DNA from: an uncultured Acidobacteriia bacterium
GTDB taxonomy: Bacteria > Acidobacteriota > Terriglobia > Bryobacterales > Bryobacteraceae
DNA length: 43,968 bases
Direction of reading: 5' to 3'
Assembly: GCA_903900705.1 (NCBI GenBank)
Contig: CAIUOG010000135.1
Span: 1-43,968 of the forward strand
The notes below the pieces were generated by a model. The model was given only the letters and a program-made list of their open reading frames with translations, was not told where the DNA came from and ran no database searches. This document shows, in pieces, positions 24,265 to 32,507 of this stretch (the first letter of the stretch is position 1; each line of letters starts with the position of its first letter). Both the position numbers and the translations under genes were made by a program.

Positions 24265-25008
24265 ATGACCATCCTTGAAGAATATCGCGCCAGCGATATG
24301 GAGGTAGCCAGAACTGCGGATCTGATGCGGGTCGTACCACGTTCACGAAAATCGGTCCTTGATATCGGAGCACGTGATGGCCACTTTTCGAAGCTGCTCA
24401 CATCCTGTTTTGAAAGCGTAACGGCACTGGACCTGGAACTGCCCACTTTTGATATTCCCGGGGTGACACCCGTTGCGGGCGACGTCACCCGGCTGCAGTT
24501 TGACGACTCCTCGTTCGACTGCATTTTTTGCACTGAGGTTCTGGAACACATCCCGGATCTGCGCAAAGCCTGTCGGGAAATCATCCGGGTCGCCAAACAT
24601 GACATTGTGATCGGGGTTCCCTTTGAGCAGGATACGAGGGTAGGCCGCTGCACCTGTCCGGCTTGTCGCAAGACGAATCCCCCCTGGGGGCATGTCAATA
24701 CATTTACGGAAGCCCGGCTTCTTGACCTTTTCCAGGGCACCAGACATGTGTCCACCTCGTTCGTCGGGACTACCACGTCCCGAACTACCGCCCTGGCGGC
24801 GTTTCTGATGGACCGGGGTCTTAATCCTTGGGGGGCCTATAATCAGAGCGAACCATGCATATTCTGCGGCGGCAGGCTTCAGGAGCCGGTCGGCAGACGT
24901 TTCTGGCACAAGGTCTGCTCCTCCGTTGCGATTCGAATGGATCTGTTGCAGGAAAGATTCGCCCAGCCAAAGCCCAATTGGATCCACATTGTCTTTTCCA
25001 AAGACTGA
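24265..25008 (+). CDS. class I SAM methyltransferase with Cys pairs
   Basis: 247 residues. The SAM-binding motif I is SVLDIGARDGHFS (about 30-42), with the acidic end of strand 2 in TALDLELP and motif IV in FDCIFCTEVLEHIPDL, a Methyltransf_11/25 type fold. After the core, CTCPACRKTNPPWGHVNTF and a later CIFCGG pair suggest a bound zinc ion. AGAGGAACCG before the ATG is a good ribosome-binding site. Its place directly after the ligase/polymerase suggests methylation of a sugar or of the glycan end; the substrate is an inference. Confidence 0.88.
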   Translation: MTILEEYRASDMEVARTADLMRVVPRSRKSVLDIGARDGHFSKLLTSCFESVTALDLELPTFDIPGVTPVAGDVTRLQFDDSSFDCIFCTEVLEHIPDLRKACREIIRVAKHDIVIGVPFEQDTRVGRCTCPACRKTNPPWGHVNTFTEARLLDLFQGTRHVSTSFVGTTTSRTTALAAFLMDRGLNPWGAYNQSEPCIFCGGRLQEPVGRRFWHKVCSSVAIRMDLLQERFAQPKPNWIHIVFSKD

Positions 25009-25192
25009 ATCCGGCAAGCGGAAAGATTCTGTCCGGATCCGCGGAACAGGAATGGAGTCAGATAGAGGATCTGGCCCCGCGGAGTTCCTTCGCGGACATC
25101 GACCTGAACCTCGATGGAAGAATGGCAAGTGGAAAAGCTGAAAAGCGAAAACCACTTTTCAACTTTCCCACCATCGCGTTGATGGGTCCAAC

Positions 25193-25236
25193 ATCGTTAA
25201 GGGATACGCAACCCGCGGGCAAGTTCCCTTAACGAT
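25193..25236. repeat. 12-bp perfect inverted repeat in an intergenic stretch
   Basis: The gap 25009-25276 between convergent genes has no supported gene. It contains ATCGTTAAGGGA and its exact complement TCCCTTAACGAT separated by 20 nt, with a smaller CCATC/GATGG hairpin just before it (25181-25195). There is no T-run, so this may be a factor-independent terminator variant, an RNA structure or a protein-binding site. Confidence 0.55.
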
Positions 25237-25276
25237 GGAGTTTCAGCATGGGTTTTCAGGATGAATCGTTGTCTGC

Positions 25277-25930
25277 TCAGAGCACAAAAAACGCCCAACC
25301 GCCCGCTCCGGGCGGTTGCACAGTGGCCTTTGTAATCCGAAGGTGCGCGAGACAGGAATACGCAGCTCCTGACGGCCCACCGATGGCAATCCGGAACACA
25401 GTGGATGGGAAAGTTATCCGCACAGGCAGGTTCGAAACGGGCCAGTCAGTGGCGAGCCGAACCGAGCCAGTGGCGTCGGCAACATCAATCGCTCTTGTCA
25501 GACCGTTGACGGCAAACAGGGAAAAAACATTGATTCCGCCACTCGACACCCCCACCGTGCTGGGCTGGGAGTAGCCGCCCGTATCGCCGAGGGCCAATCC
25601 GATGTTGTAGTCCCCGGTACCGGGCAGGTCCACCCGGAATACCGATGTGTTCCCGTTATTTTGCTGGCAGTTGATTCCGGCCAGACGTGGATCAAAACCG
25701 GTGGTTCTGTCCCGCGTGAGGGAACCGGAGCCCAGCGCCTCCCAGCCATAGGTTACGGACTGGCCACCAATTGTCGCCGTTGTGGGATAGGTAGTAACGC
25801 CCATGGCTGCGAATACGGCGAAGGCCGGATCCGTAACAAAGGCCTGTGTGGAGCGAAAGTCGAATCCAACATCCCACCCGAACGATGGAGAAGTGATCAG
25901 AAGAATGCACGCCGCCAGTTTCTTCCTCAT
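25277..25930 (-). CDS. secreted protein of unknown function
   Basis: 217 residues from an ATG that overlaps the preceding stop by 4 nt (ATGA). The signal peptide is MRKKLAACILLITSPSFGWD. The mature domain is beta-rich (FDFRSTQAFVTDPAF, VFRVDLPGTGDYNIGLALGD, STVGVSSGGINVFSLF), reminiscent of malectin/carbohydrate-binding jelly-rolls. I cannot confirm the family. It ends with a short hydrophobic GGWAFFVL. Coupled translation with the upstream secreted protein implies a joint function at the cell surface. Confidence 0.7.
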   Translation of the reverse strand: MRKKLAACILLITSPSFGWDVGFDFRSTQAFVTDPAFAVFAAMGVTTYPTTATIGGQSVTYGWEALGSGSLTRDRTTGFDPRLAGINCQQNNGNTSVFRVDLPGTGDYNIGLALGDTGGYSQPSTVGVSSGGINVFSLFAVNGLTRAIDVADATGSVRLATDWPVSNLPVRITFPSTVFRIAIGGPSGAAYSCLAHLRITKATVQPPGAGGWAFFVL

Positions 25931-27249
25931 AGCATCCTCCGCAAAACGATCACCACTTCCGGAACACTGATACTCTGCGCCGTTCCGCCGGAATCGGTAC
26001 GAATCAGTCTCAGATGCGCTCTGGAACCGCCGGTACAGCCGGTCGGCCATCTCAACCCAGTGGCGGAAATGACGCCAAGGGTGCCGGCGCTCGGCGGAGC
26101 GATACTGGGACCAGGAGCGAAAAAGTTATTGGCGCTGAACGCCGGGTCTTCGTTATCCACACCGGACTGGCTGCAAACCAGATCCATCGCGAGCGCGAAC
26201 GTGCCGGAAGCCGTGCCGCTCAAATAGTGGATGTAGACATCGGCGTTTCCTGTGAGTGCCTGGGGAAGCGCAAAACTGGTTTGCAAAGAGGGCGTACCGG
26301 TATTGGCAAAAACCGCGCCCGCCTCATTCACGTTCGAACCCTGACACCCACCCGCGGTTGCGGGAGTAGCCGCCGCGGGAGGCGTATTCCACACAAGTGT
26401 GGCGGTCGAAGCGCCGGAGCAGAAGGCGGGCATGGAATGCCATTCACCCGATGCCACTATGACCGTCTGGCCACCGGCATTAGTCGCCGTGATCAGACCG
26501 GGGAGCAAGCCGGAACCGCCCGAACTGCCACCCGATGTGACGGTGCCGCTAAGCAGTCTGAACACTGTCCCGTCGTACCAAACCTGATAAAGCTCTCCGG
26601 CAACGATGTCTGAATTCCCTGGGTTGGTGCCATCCTGCCTGATAAGCGGAACTGCTCCCAAAAGGTCCACATTGAGGGTGGTGGCGCCGCCGGCGCCATT
26701 CAGATCCGGCTTCCAGTGCAGGATCATTCCAGGCGTATAGCTTGTCAGCGCGGGTGTAACGGAGCAGGTGTAAGTAGCGGAGGAACCACTAGCCGAAGGA
26801 CAGAACTGGGCCTGCCCTGCTTGCAGCGACGCCTGCGTGACGACGATTGAACTGTCCACACTTTGTTGAATGTTGATCCGTGTTCCCAGATCTGTGATCG
26901 CGTTCGTGAGCCCTGCGCCCGGGACAAAGTTCTCCGTCCCTCGCGCCGCGACGCTTACCCCTCCGTTCTGAATCGTGGGCGATTGAGCCGTCCCCCCCGT
27001 TTCGGGAACCCACGTATTTGCGCTCAGGCAGGCGTAGATATTGGCGCCGGGCGGAGCGCTTGTCACAAGAATTAACTCGCTCACAGTGCATGTTGCGGGC
27101 AGTACTGTCGCAGTCCGGATTGGTCTGGTATACGGTGCGTTTTGAAAGTCGACGCCTTTCGATTGGCTGTGGAGATCGACTTGCGTCTGTGCGGCGAGTG
27201 GGAGAGTCATAAGACCCACTGCAAACCGCAGATTCCTTAAGCAAAACAT
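25927..27249 (-). CDS. secreted beta-rich protein of unknown function
   Basis: 440 residues. A strong GAGGAGAAACT before ATG fixes the start, which excludes a longer frame to 27288. The signal peptide is about MFCLRNLRFAVGLMTLPLAAQ. The mature part is Ser/Thr/Gly/Ala-rich, with repeated beta segments and a Gly/Ser hinge (TSGGSSGGSGLLPG) at about 240-255. Scattered Cys (ATCTVSE, YACLSANTW, CPSASGSSATYTC, DLVCSQSG, PTGCTGG) fit disulphides outside the cytoplasm. The N-terminal half looks like tail-fibre or adhesin modules. No known family recognised. Confidence 0.72.
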   Translation of the reverse strand: MFCLRNLRFAVGLMTLPLAAQTQVDLHSQSKGVDFQNAPYTRPIRTATVLPATCTVSELILVTSAPPGANIYACLSANTWVPETGGTAQSPTIQNGGVSVAARGTENFVPGAGLTNAITDLGTRINIQQSVDSSIVVTQASLQAGQAQFCPSASGSSATYTCSVTPALTSYTPGMILHWKPDLNGAGGATTLNVDLLGAVPLIRQDGTNPGNSDIVAGELYQVWYDGTVFRLLSGTVTSGGSSGGSGLLPGLITATNAGGQTVIVASGEWHSMPAFCSGASTATLVWNTPPAAATPATAGGCQGSNVNEAGAVFANTGTPSLQTSFALPQALTGNADVYIHYLSGTASGTFALAMDLVCSQSGVDNEDPAFSANNFFAPGPSIAPPSAGTLGVISATGLRWPTGCTGGSRAHLRLIRTDSGGTAQSISVPEVVIVLRRML

Positions 27250-27366
27250 AGTTTCTCCTCGCCCAAAACTAGCCTGGAAGAGTGCCATAACAGCTCACGC
27301 CGGCACCATCACCAAACCAGTGCGCCACGCTGCAAGTACTTTAAAAACAAGATCTTGAGGGACATC

Positions 27367-27396
27367 AAAAAAAAGGCGGCAGCTTTGTGAACGCCT
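27367..27396 (-). terminator. minus-strand hairpin with T8 in an empty intergenic region
   Basis: Read on the minus strand: AGGCG, 13-nt loop, CGCCT running into eight T residues. The 357-bp gap 27250-27606 has no supported gene, and no minus-strand gene lies directly upstream. It would end an antisense or small RNA transcript, or insulate the secreted-protein operon. The short stem makes the call tentative. Confidence 0.45.
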
Positions 27397-27606
27397 CACG
27401 ACAGACTTCCGGCAATCGCGCATTCGGCACCTCGGATATCTTTCCCGAAGAACCTCTTGTCGCGTGCGAATCTCATCGAATCCAATACGATTTCGTTCCG
27501 GCTTCACACCGGCAAACAATTCGTTCACCCGAACAGGGCCCACTGACCATGCGGCCCGTCTTGCGGCGCCCGCAGGTAAGATATAGAAACTTCGTTCCAG
27601 ACAAAC

Positions 27607-28881
27607 ATGCTTGCCGCCGCCCTCCTGATCGCCCTGTACCCGGACCTCGTTCCCGCACGCTGGCCCTCCGCTGACCTCAAATCGCTCGACCTGCTGCACA
27701 ACACGCCGATCAACTGCCTCTGGCTGGAACGACCCCAATGGTCGACCGCATTCGCGGCCGAGGCGGCAAAGCGCGGTATCGCAACGCTGGGCGTGATCCA
27801 TCGCGAAGGTGATCCCATCGAGGCCGCCAATGCGCTTGCCAAAACCGGACTCACCGGCGGTGTGGCCGAAGGCCCCTTCGACGACTACTCCCTCCTGCTC
27901 ATCAGCGGCACGCTCGCGAAGGCAAAGATGATGTACGTCGAATCGGGCACGCGCAGCACACTGAAGTTCGATTCCGGCCTGCCCCTGCTTTCCACCTCGC
28001 AGGGCGTCTGGCCCGGCATCCACGTGGAAAAGGGCGGCTCCGCCACCGCCGGACCAACCGCCAACCCCTGGATCGACACCAACACCGGGTTTCTCCGCCA
28101 TGCCCGTGCCTCCACCGACGCCACCCTTTGGATGGCGGTTCGCCCTCCCGAAGGCTCCGTCTATCCGGTCACCCGATACCTGCAGGCCATCGGGGATGCG
28201 GCCATAAACGGGGCGCGCTGGGTGGTGTCGCTCGACGCGGATCTGGAGAAGCGCCTCCTCGCCCGTGAGCCCAAAGCCCTGAAGGACTGGGCGCAGATCG
28301 CCGCCGCCCTGCAGCACTTCGAAGATCACCGGGAGTGGCGAGCCGCAAAACCCGCGGGACAGATTGAACTGGTGCAAAGCGACACCCAGGCGCGGCTCTC
28401 CGGCGGCTTGTTTGACATGCTGACCGCAAAGCACATGCCCGTGGTCGCCGTGCCAAAATCCCAGGCGAGCACCGCCCAAAAGCCGAACGGGTTCCGCTAT
28501 GAAGCCCCGCCGCTCAAGGCCGAACCGGCCCCCGGAGACCTGACGTACGACGCGACAGACACCTCCGTGAACACGGTCTGGCAACAGATCTCAGCCGACG
28601 TGGGCCGCCGAAACCTGGGGGCGCGACTGTTCAATGTCGCCAGCATGCTGTCCCACGTGGAAGTGCTGCCGGGACAGCGGCAACTGGTGCTGCATCTGGT
28701 GAATTATTCGGATTTCCCGGCATCCGGGATCACGGCGCGTGTTCTGGGGAACTACAGGAAGGCGAGGCTCTACCGTCCCGGCGAGGCCCCTGTGGACCTC
28801 GAGACCGAGAAGGTGGAGGATGGAACGGGATTTGCTATCGACGAGCGGATCGTCACTATTGCGACAGTCGTCGTCGAGTAG
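27607..28881 (+). CDS. exported protein of unknown function
   Basis: 424 residues. A short hydrophobic N-terminus (MLAAALLIALYPDLVPARW) probably acts as a signal peptide. The central part alternates beta strands and helices (NTPINCLWLERPQWSTAF, RGIATLGVIHREGDPIEAAN, GLTGGVAEGP, LLLISGTLA), which suggests a TIM-barrel-like fold. The C-terminal 90 residues (HVEVLPGQRQLVLHLVNYSDFP) look like an all-beta domain of the kind found after glycoside-hydrolase barrels. This is only an impression; no catalytic motif can be named. No ribosome-binding site; TATAGA at 27582-27587 could be a -10 element. Confidence 0.7.
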   Translation: MLAAALLIALYPDLVPARWPSADLKSLDLLHNTPINCLWLERPQWSTAFAAEAAKRGIATLGVIHREGDPIEAANALAKTGLTGGVAEGPFDDYSLLLISGTLAKAKMMYVESGTRSTLKFDSGLPLLSTSQGVWPGIHVEKGGSATAGPTANPWIDTNTGFLRHARASTDATLWMAVRPPEGSVYPVTRYLQAIGDAAINGARWVVSLDADLEKRLLAREPKALKDWAQIAAALQHFEDHREWRAAKPAGQIELVQSDTQARLSGGLFDMLTAKHMPVVAVPKSQASTAQKPNGFRYEAPPLKAEPAPGDLTYDATDTSVNTVWQQISADVGRRNLGARLFNVASMLSHVEVLPGQRQLVLHLVNYSDFPASGITARVLGNYRKARLYRPGEAPVDLETEKVEDGTGFAIDERIVTIATVVVE

Positions 28882-28893
28882 CGGATGAAGCGA

Positions 28894-29037
28894 TTATTCG
28901 GATTTCGCGGCGGCGGCTTCCGGTGCGGCGGCCGGAGTTACCATGGCCTTGCGAACCGATGCCATGATGAGGCGGCGCGCGATCTTCTGCTTGCGGAGTC
29001 TGTGGTGGCGTGCTTTGTCGCCGTTACGTGCTGACAT
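28894..29037 (-). CDS. small basic protein
   Basis: 47 residues starting MSARNGDKARHHRLRKQKIA, then RRLIMASVRKAMV and an Ala/Pro/Glu tail (TPAAAPEAAAAKSE). The N-terminal half has a dense run of Arg, Lys and His typical of nucleic-acid-binding or ribosome-associated microproteins; the tail is flexible. GGAAG just before the ATG supports translation. It lies between convergent or tandem larger genes and is not overlapped by a larger gene. Function unknown. Confidence 0.65.
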   Translation of the reverse strand: MSARNGDKARHHRLRKQKIARRLIMASVRKAMVTPAAAPEAAAAKSE

Positions 29038-29115
29038 TCTTCCAGTATCGCCTGTTTTGGGTGGAGCCTGCCGGGAATTTTTGAGGCTCCCGGCAGATTG
29101 CGGCGGTCGCCCGTC

Positions 29116-30396
29116 CTAGTCAATCGGCGTGACGGGGTCCAGCGTGATCCAGAAGAAGGTGCCGCAGGCGTAGACCGCGGCGGCGGTATAGAGCACCATA
29201 TTCCAGTTTTCGCCGGTGAACTTCAGGATGTAGGGAGCCACGAAGGTCGCAACGGCGCCGCCCATGTTGCCCATCATATTCATGGTGCCGGAAAGAGTGC
29301 CGGCATTCTTACCGCCCACGTCCATGCAGGCGCCCCAGGAACCAGGCATCACCAGATCGTTCGAGAAACTGGCAAAAGCAAGGGCGATCACGGCCAGGGT
29401 GGGGTCCTGAATCATGGTCGAGATCACGATCAGGCTGCTGGCCCCCAGAAAACCGCAACAACCCAGCAGGCGGCGGGTAGCCGTGACGCTGCCGGTAATC
29501 TTCGTCAGTGGTTTCGCAATAAACCCGGAGAACAGCGAGCCGATGCCACCCAGAAATAGCGGCAACCCGGCGAGCGTGGCAATCTGGCCGGGGTCGAGGT
29601 GCCGGGCTTCCTTCAGATATGTCGGCAACCAGGTGATGGAGAAGTACCAGCTGTAAGAAAGGCAGAAATACTGGCCACCCAGCATCCAGACCTGCGGTGA
29701 ACTTGCGAATTTCCCCCACGGAACGCTGCCGTGGCCATGCGCTTTCGAGTTCGCCAGCAGGGCAAGTTCCGCCTTATTGACGGAGGGGTTGTCAGCCGGG
29801 TTGTCGCGGAACCAGCGGTAAAACGCAACCGCCCAGATAACACCCAGAATCCCGAAAATCCCGAACGTGGCGCGCCACGAAACGAAGCGCAGAATCTGGA
29901 AAACCAGCAGCGGCGTGAATGCCCCACCCCACCGCGCGGCCAGCCAGATGATTCCCTGTGCCTTCACGCGTTCATCCTGCGGCAGCCAGACCGAGAAAGC
30001 CTTGGCGATGTTCGGGAACGCGCCCGCCTCGCCTGCGCCAAAAAGCGTCTGCACCACAAACAGTGAGATCAGATTGAAAGCCTGGCCGGTGGCGGCGGTG
30101 AAGACCGACCACGCCACCACGATGCGCATCAGTGCGCCGCGCGGCCCGAGTTTGTCGCCCAGGTAACCGCTGGGAATCTCGAAAAGCGCATAGGCGGTGA
30201 TGAAGGCCGAAATCACCCAGCCCATCTGGATCTTCGTGAGTCCCAGTTCAGCGATGATCCGCGGGGCCGCCTGCGACAGCGTCACGCGATCGATATACGT
30301 GATGATCGCGAGGGTAACCATGAAGAAGACCACCCAGTAGCGAACCTTCGTGGGCCGCTCTGTGGAGTGCATTGCGCCGGATGCGGTGGATGCCAT
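29116..30396 (-). CDS. MFS transporter, anion:cation symporter type
   Basis: 426 residues with twelve predicted membrane segments. The first is VVFFMVTLAIITYIDRVTLS, with the TYIDR signature typical of the ACS (ExuT/GarP/phthalate) family, followed by a DKLGPR loop 2-3 motif. These symporters import hexuronates, aldarates or related acids with H+ or Na+. Start taken at MASTASG; MHSTERP at 30372 is an alternative. Its promoter region is shared with the divergent GNAT gene (40 bp). Substrate unknown; the GH43 enzyme nearby suggests plant-wall sugars. Confidence 0.92.
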   Translation of the reverse strand: MASTASGAMHSTERPTKVRYWVVFFMVTLAIITYIDRVTLSQAAPRIIAELGLTKIQMGWVISAFITAYALFEIPSGYLGDKLGPRGALMRIVVAWSVFTAATGQAFNLISLFVVQTLFGAGEAGAFPNIAKAFSVWLPQDERVKAQGIIWLAARWGGAFTPLLVFQILRFVSWRATFGIFGILGVIWAVAFYRWFRDNPADNPSVNKAELALLANSKAHGHGSVPWGKFASSPQVWMLGGQYFCLSYSWYFSITWLPTYLKEARHLDPGQIATLAGLPLFLGGIGSLFSGFIAKPLTKITGSVTATRRLLGCCGFLGASSLIVISTMIQDPTLAVIALAFASFSNDLVMPGSWGACMDVGGKNAGTLSGTMNMMGNMGGAVATFVAPYILKFTGENWNMVLYTAAAVYACGTFFWITLDPVTPID

Positions 30397-30436
30397 AGTC
30401 TTGCATCATATCCTGTCCGCATACTTTTGGCCTCGC

Positions 30437-31222
30437 ATGGATTTTCACCCGGTAGAAGCAAATCTCAGGGAGTCATTCCGGGTACTCGCCCGGGGGCGCG
30501 CCACGGCGGATGTGTGCGAACTTCCGGGCGTCACCCTGGCCTCCGCCGGAGTGGCTTTCCAGATGTTCAACGCGGCGTTCTTCAGTGGACCCGTCAGCAC
30601 GCAGGTACACCTTGAACAGGGCCTCGCGACCGCGCGGGATCACTTCGCCCTTCGCGGGCTGCCGTGGGCATTCTGGATCTGTGAGGATTGGATCGAACCC
30701 TCCCTGCGACGTCGGCTGTCAAAAACCTGCGCGAACCACGGCCTCCGCATGTCATCGGAAATGCCGGGCATGCTGGCCGCGGACCTGACTCACCCTCGGC
30801 GCGCCCTCCCGGAGTTGGAATTTCACCGCGTGGAAGGAATGTCCGCCATGATGGACTTCCGCACCGTCGGCAGCATGTGTTTCCGCGTGCCCTCACACTG
30901 GTTCGCCGAGGTCTTCCATGACTTTCTGCCACAGGAACACCCGGAATTCGCCTGCTGGGTGGCCTACTGGAACGGCCTGCCCATTGCCACCGCCGCCGCC
31001 CTCGTTTCGGACGGCGCGATCGGCATCTACAACATCGCCACCGTACCGCCATTCCGGGGGCGCGGCATCGCGGAAGCGACGACAAGGTTTGCCATCAGCG
31101 AAGCCCGCCGGGCGGCAGGGAACCTGCCGGTGATTCTGCAATCGACAGCACCGGGCTTCCGGATGTACACGCGGCTGGGCTTTCGCGAGGTTTCGCGAAT
31201 CCTGGTCTTCGCTTCCATGTGA
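30437..31222 (+). CDS. GNAT-family N-acetyltransferase
   Basis: 261 residues. The N-terminal half is a divergent domain (ESFRVLARGRATADVCELPG onward) and the C-terminal half the acetyltransferase fold. Acetyl-CoA-binding motif A is IYNIATVPPFRGRGIAEATTRFA (R/Q-x-x-G-x-G/A in RGRGIA), and the domain ends with YTRLGFREVSRILVF. The acceptor amine is unknown. The ATG at 30437 has no ribosome-binding site; CATACT ends 11 nt before it. The neighbouring genes are transporters and a glycosidase, so it may act in the same catabolic set, but nothing proves this. Confidence 0.85.
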   Translation: MDFHPVEANLRESFRVLARGRATADVCELPGVTLASAGVAFQMFNAAFFSGPVSTQVHLEQGLATARDHFALRGLPWAFWICEDWIEPSLRRRLSKTCANHGLRMSSEMPGMLAADLTHPRRALPELEFHRVEGMSAMMDFRTVGSMCFRVPSHWFAEVFHDFLPQEHPEFACWVAYWNGLPIATAAALVSDGAIGIYNIATVPPFRGRGIAEATTRFAISEARRAAGNLPVILQSTAPGFRMYTRLGFREVSRILVFASM

Positions 31223-31256
31223 TCCTTTTCGCGATAGAGTATTTCTTCCCACTTCC

Positions 31257-32507
31257 ATGCCGAAAATCAAAGGACTCCGCTGGTTCATGATTTCCCTGAT
31301 CATGACCGGATCGATCATCAATTACCTCACGCGGAGCACACTGTCTGTGGCCGCGCCCACGCTGCTCAAAGATCTCCACATCGACCCGCAACACTACTCC
31401 TGGATCACTGGCGCCTTCCAGGGCGCGATCATGCTGCAGCCGCTCGCCGGTTACGTCCTCGATTCCCTCGGCCTCAAGATAGGCTTCGCGCTCTTCGCCT
31501 TCGCCTGGTCGCTCATCAATATGGCCCACGGGCTGGCGCACAGCTGGCATGCGCTGGTGGGACTGCGGGCGCTCCTCGGGCTGGCCGAAGGTTCCGCCAA
31601 CCCGGCAGGCATGAAGGCCACCGCCGAATGGTTTCCCGCAAAGGAACGGGGCCTGGCGGGCGGCATGTACAACATCGGCGCATCGGTCGGCTCCATGGTC
31701 GCGCCGCCCCTGGTCGTTTGGGCAATTCTGATGTGGAACTGGCAGGCGGCCTTTGTGATCACCGGCAGCCTCGGCCTGCTCTGGGTCGCCGCCTGGCTGC
31801 TGCTCTACGATTCCCCCGCCAAACACAAAGCCCTCACAGACGGGGAACGCGAATACATCCGCGCAGGGCAGGAAAAACATCTTGAAAGCGATGGCGTCCG
31901 CCCTTCCATCGGCAAGATCCTGCAGCGGCGCAATTTCTGGGGCATCGCCCTGCCCCGCTTCCTCGCTGACCCCACCTGGGGTACCCTCACCTTCTGGCTG
32001 CCGCTCTACCTCACCAGCGTCCGCCATTTCAATCTCAAACAAATCGCGCTCTTCGCCTGGCTACCCTTTCTCGCGGCCGATTTTGGCTGCATCTTCGGCG
32101 GCATGATCGCGCTCACCCTGCAGAAACAAACCGGCATCAGCCTCATCAATGCCCGGAAGAGCGCCTTCACCATGGGCGCGCTGCTCATGACCGGCGTCGC
32201 CTTTGTCGGCTTCGTGGACAGCCCCTACGTCGCCATCGCCCTCCTCAGCCTGGCCGGCTTCGCCCACCAGACGCTCAGCGTGACGGTCATCACCATGTCG
32301 TCTGACCTCTTCCGCCGCAACGAAGTCGCCACCGTGGCGGGCATGGCCGGGACCTTCGGCAATGGCGGGTTGCTGGTCTTCTCGCTCGCGATCGGCGCGC
32401 TCGTCACCACCATCGGCTATACGCCGTTTTTCGTCTGCCTCGGCGTGCTCGACCTGGTGGGCGCGGCGCTGCTCTGGATTCTCGTGCGGGAGCCCCAGGC
32501 CGCATGA
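31257..32507 (+). CDS. MFS transporter, hexuronate/sugar-acid type
   Basis: 416 residues, twelve hydrophobic segments. The first is FMISLIMTGSIINYLTRSTLS, where NYLTRSTLS is the ACS-family helix-1 signature seen in ExuT-like hexuronate symporters. The central cytoplasmic loop (SPAKHKALTDGEREYI) resembles those of ExuT homologues. It starts 34 bp after the acetyltransferase and ends in a 4-nt ATGA overlap with the GH43 gene, so transport and hydrolysis are translationally coupled. Likely cargo: xylo- or arabino-oligosaccharide breakdown products or uronates (inference). Confidence 0.92.
   Translation: MPKIKGLRWFMISLIMTGSIINYLTRSTLSVAAPTLLKDLHIDPQHYSWITGAFQGAIMLQPLAGYVLDSLGLKIGFALFAFAWSLINMAHGLAHSWHALVGLRALLGLAEGSANPAGMKATAEWFPAKERGLAGGMYNIGASVGSMVAPPLVVWAILMWNWQAAFVITGSLGLLWVAAWLLLYDSPAKHKALTDGEREYIRAGQEKHLESDGVRPSIGKILQRRNFWGIALPRFLADPTWGTLTFWLPLYLTSVRHFNLKQIALFAWLPFLAADFGCIFGGMIALTLQKQTGISLINARKSAFTMGALLMTGVAFVGFVDSPYVAIALLSLAGFAHQTLSVTVITMSSDLFRRNEVATVAGMAGTFGNGGLLVFSLAIGALVTTIGYTPFFVCLGVLDLVGAALLWILVREPQAA

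Noticed and set aside
27295-28584. Long minus-strand frame opposite the exported protein gene
   Set aside because: 429 codons, but most of it mirrors the plus-strand gene; Gly/Arg-rich composition and no start signal. The end beyond 27606 looks slightly protein-like but is too short to call.
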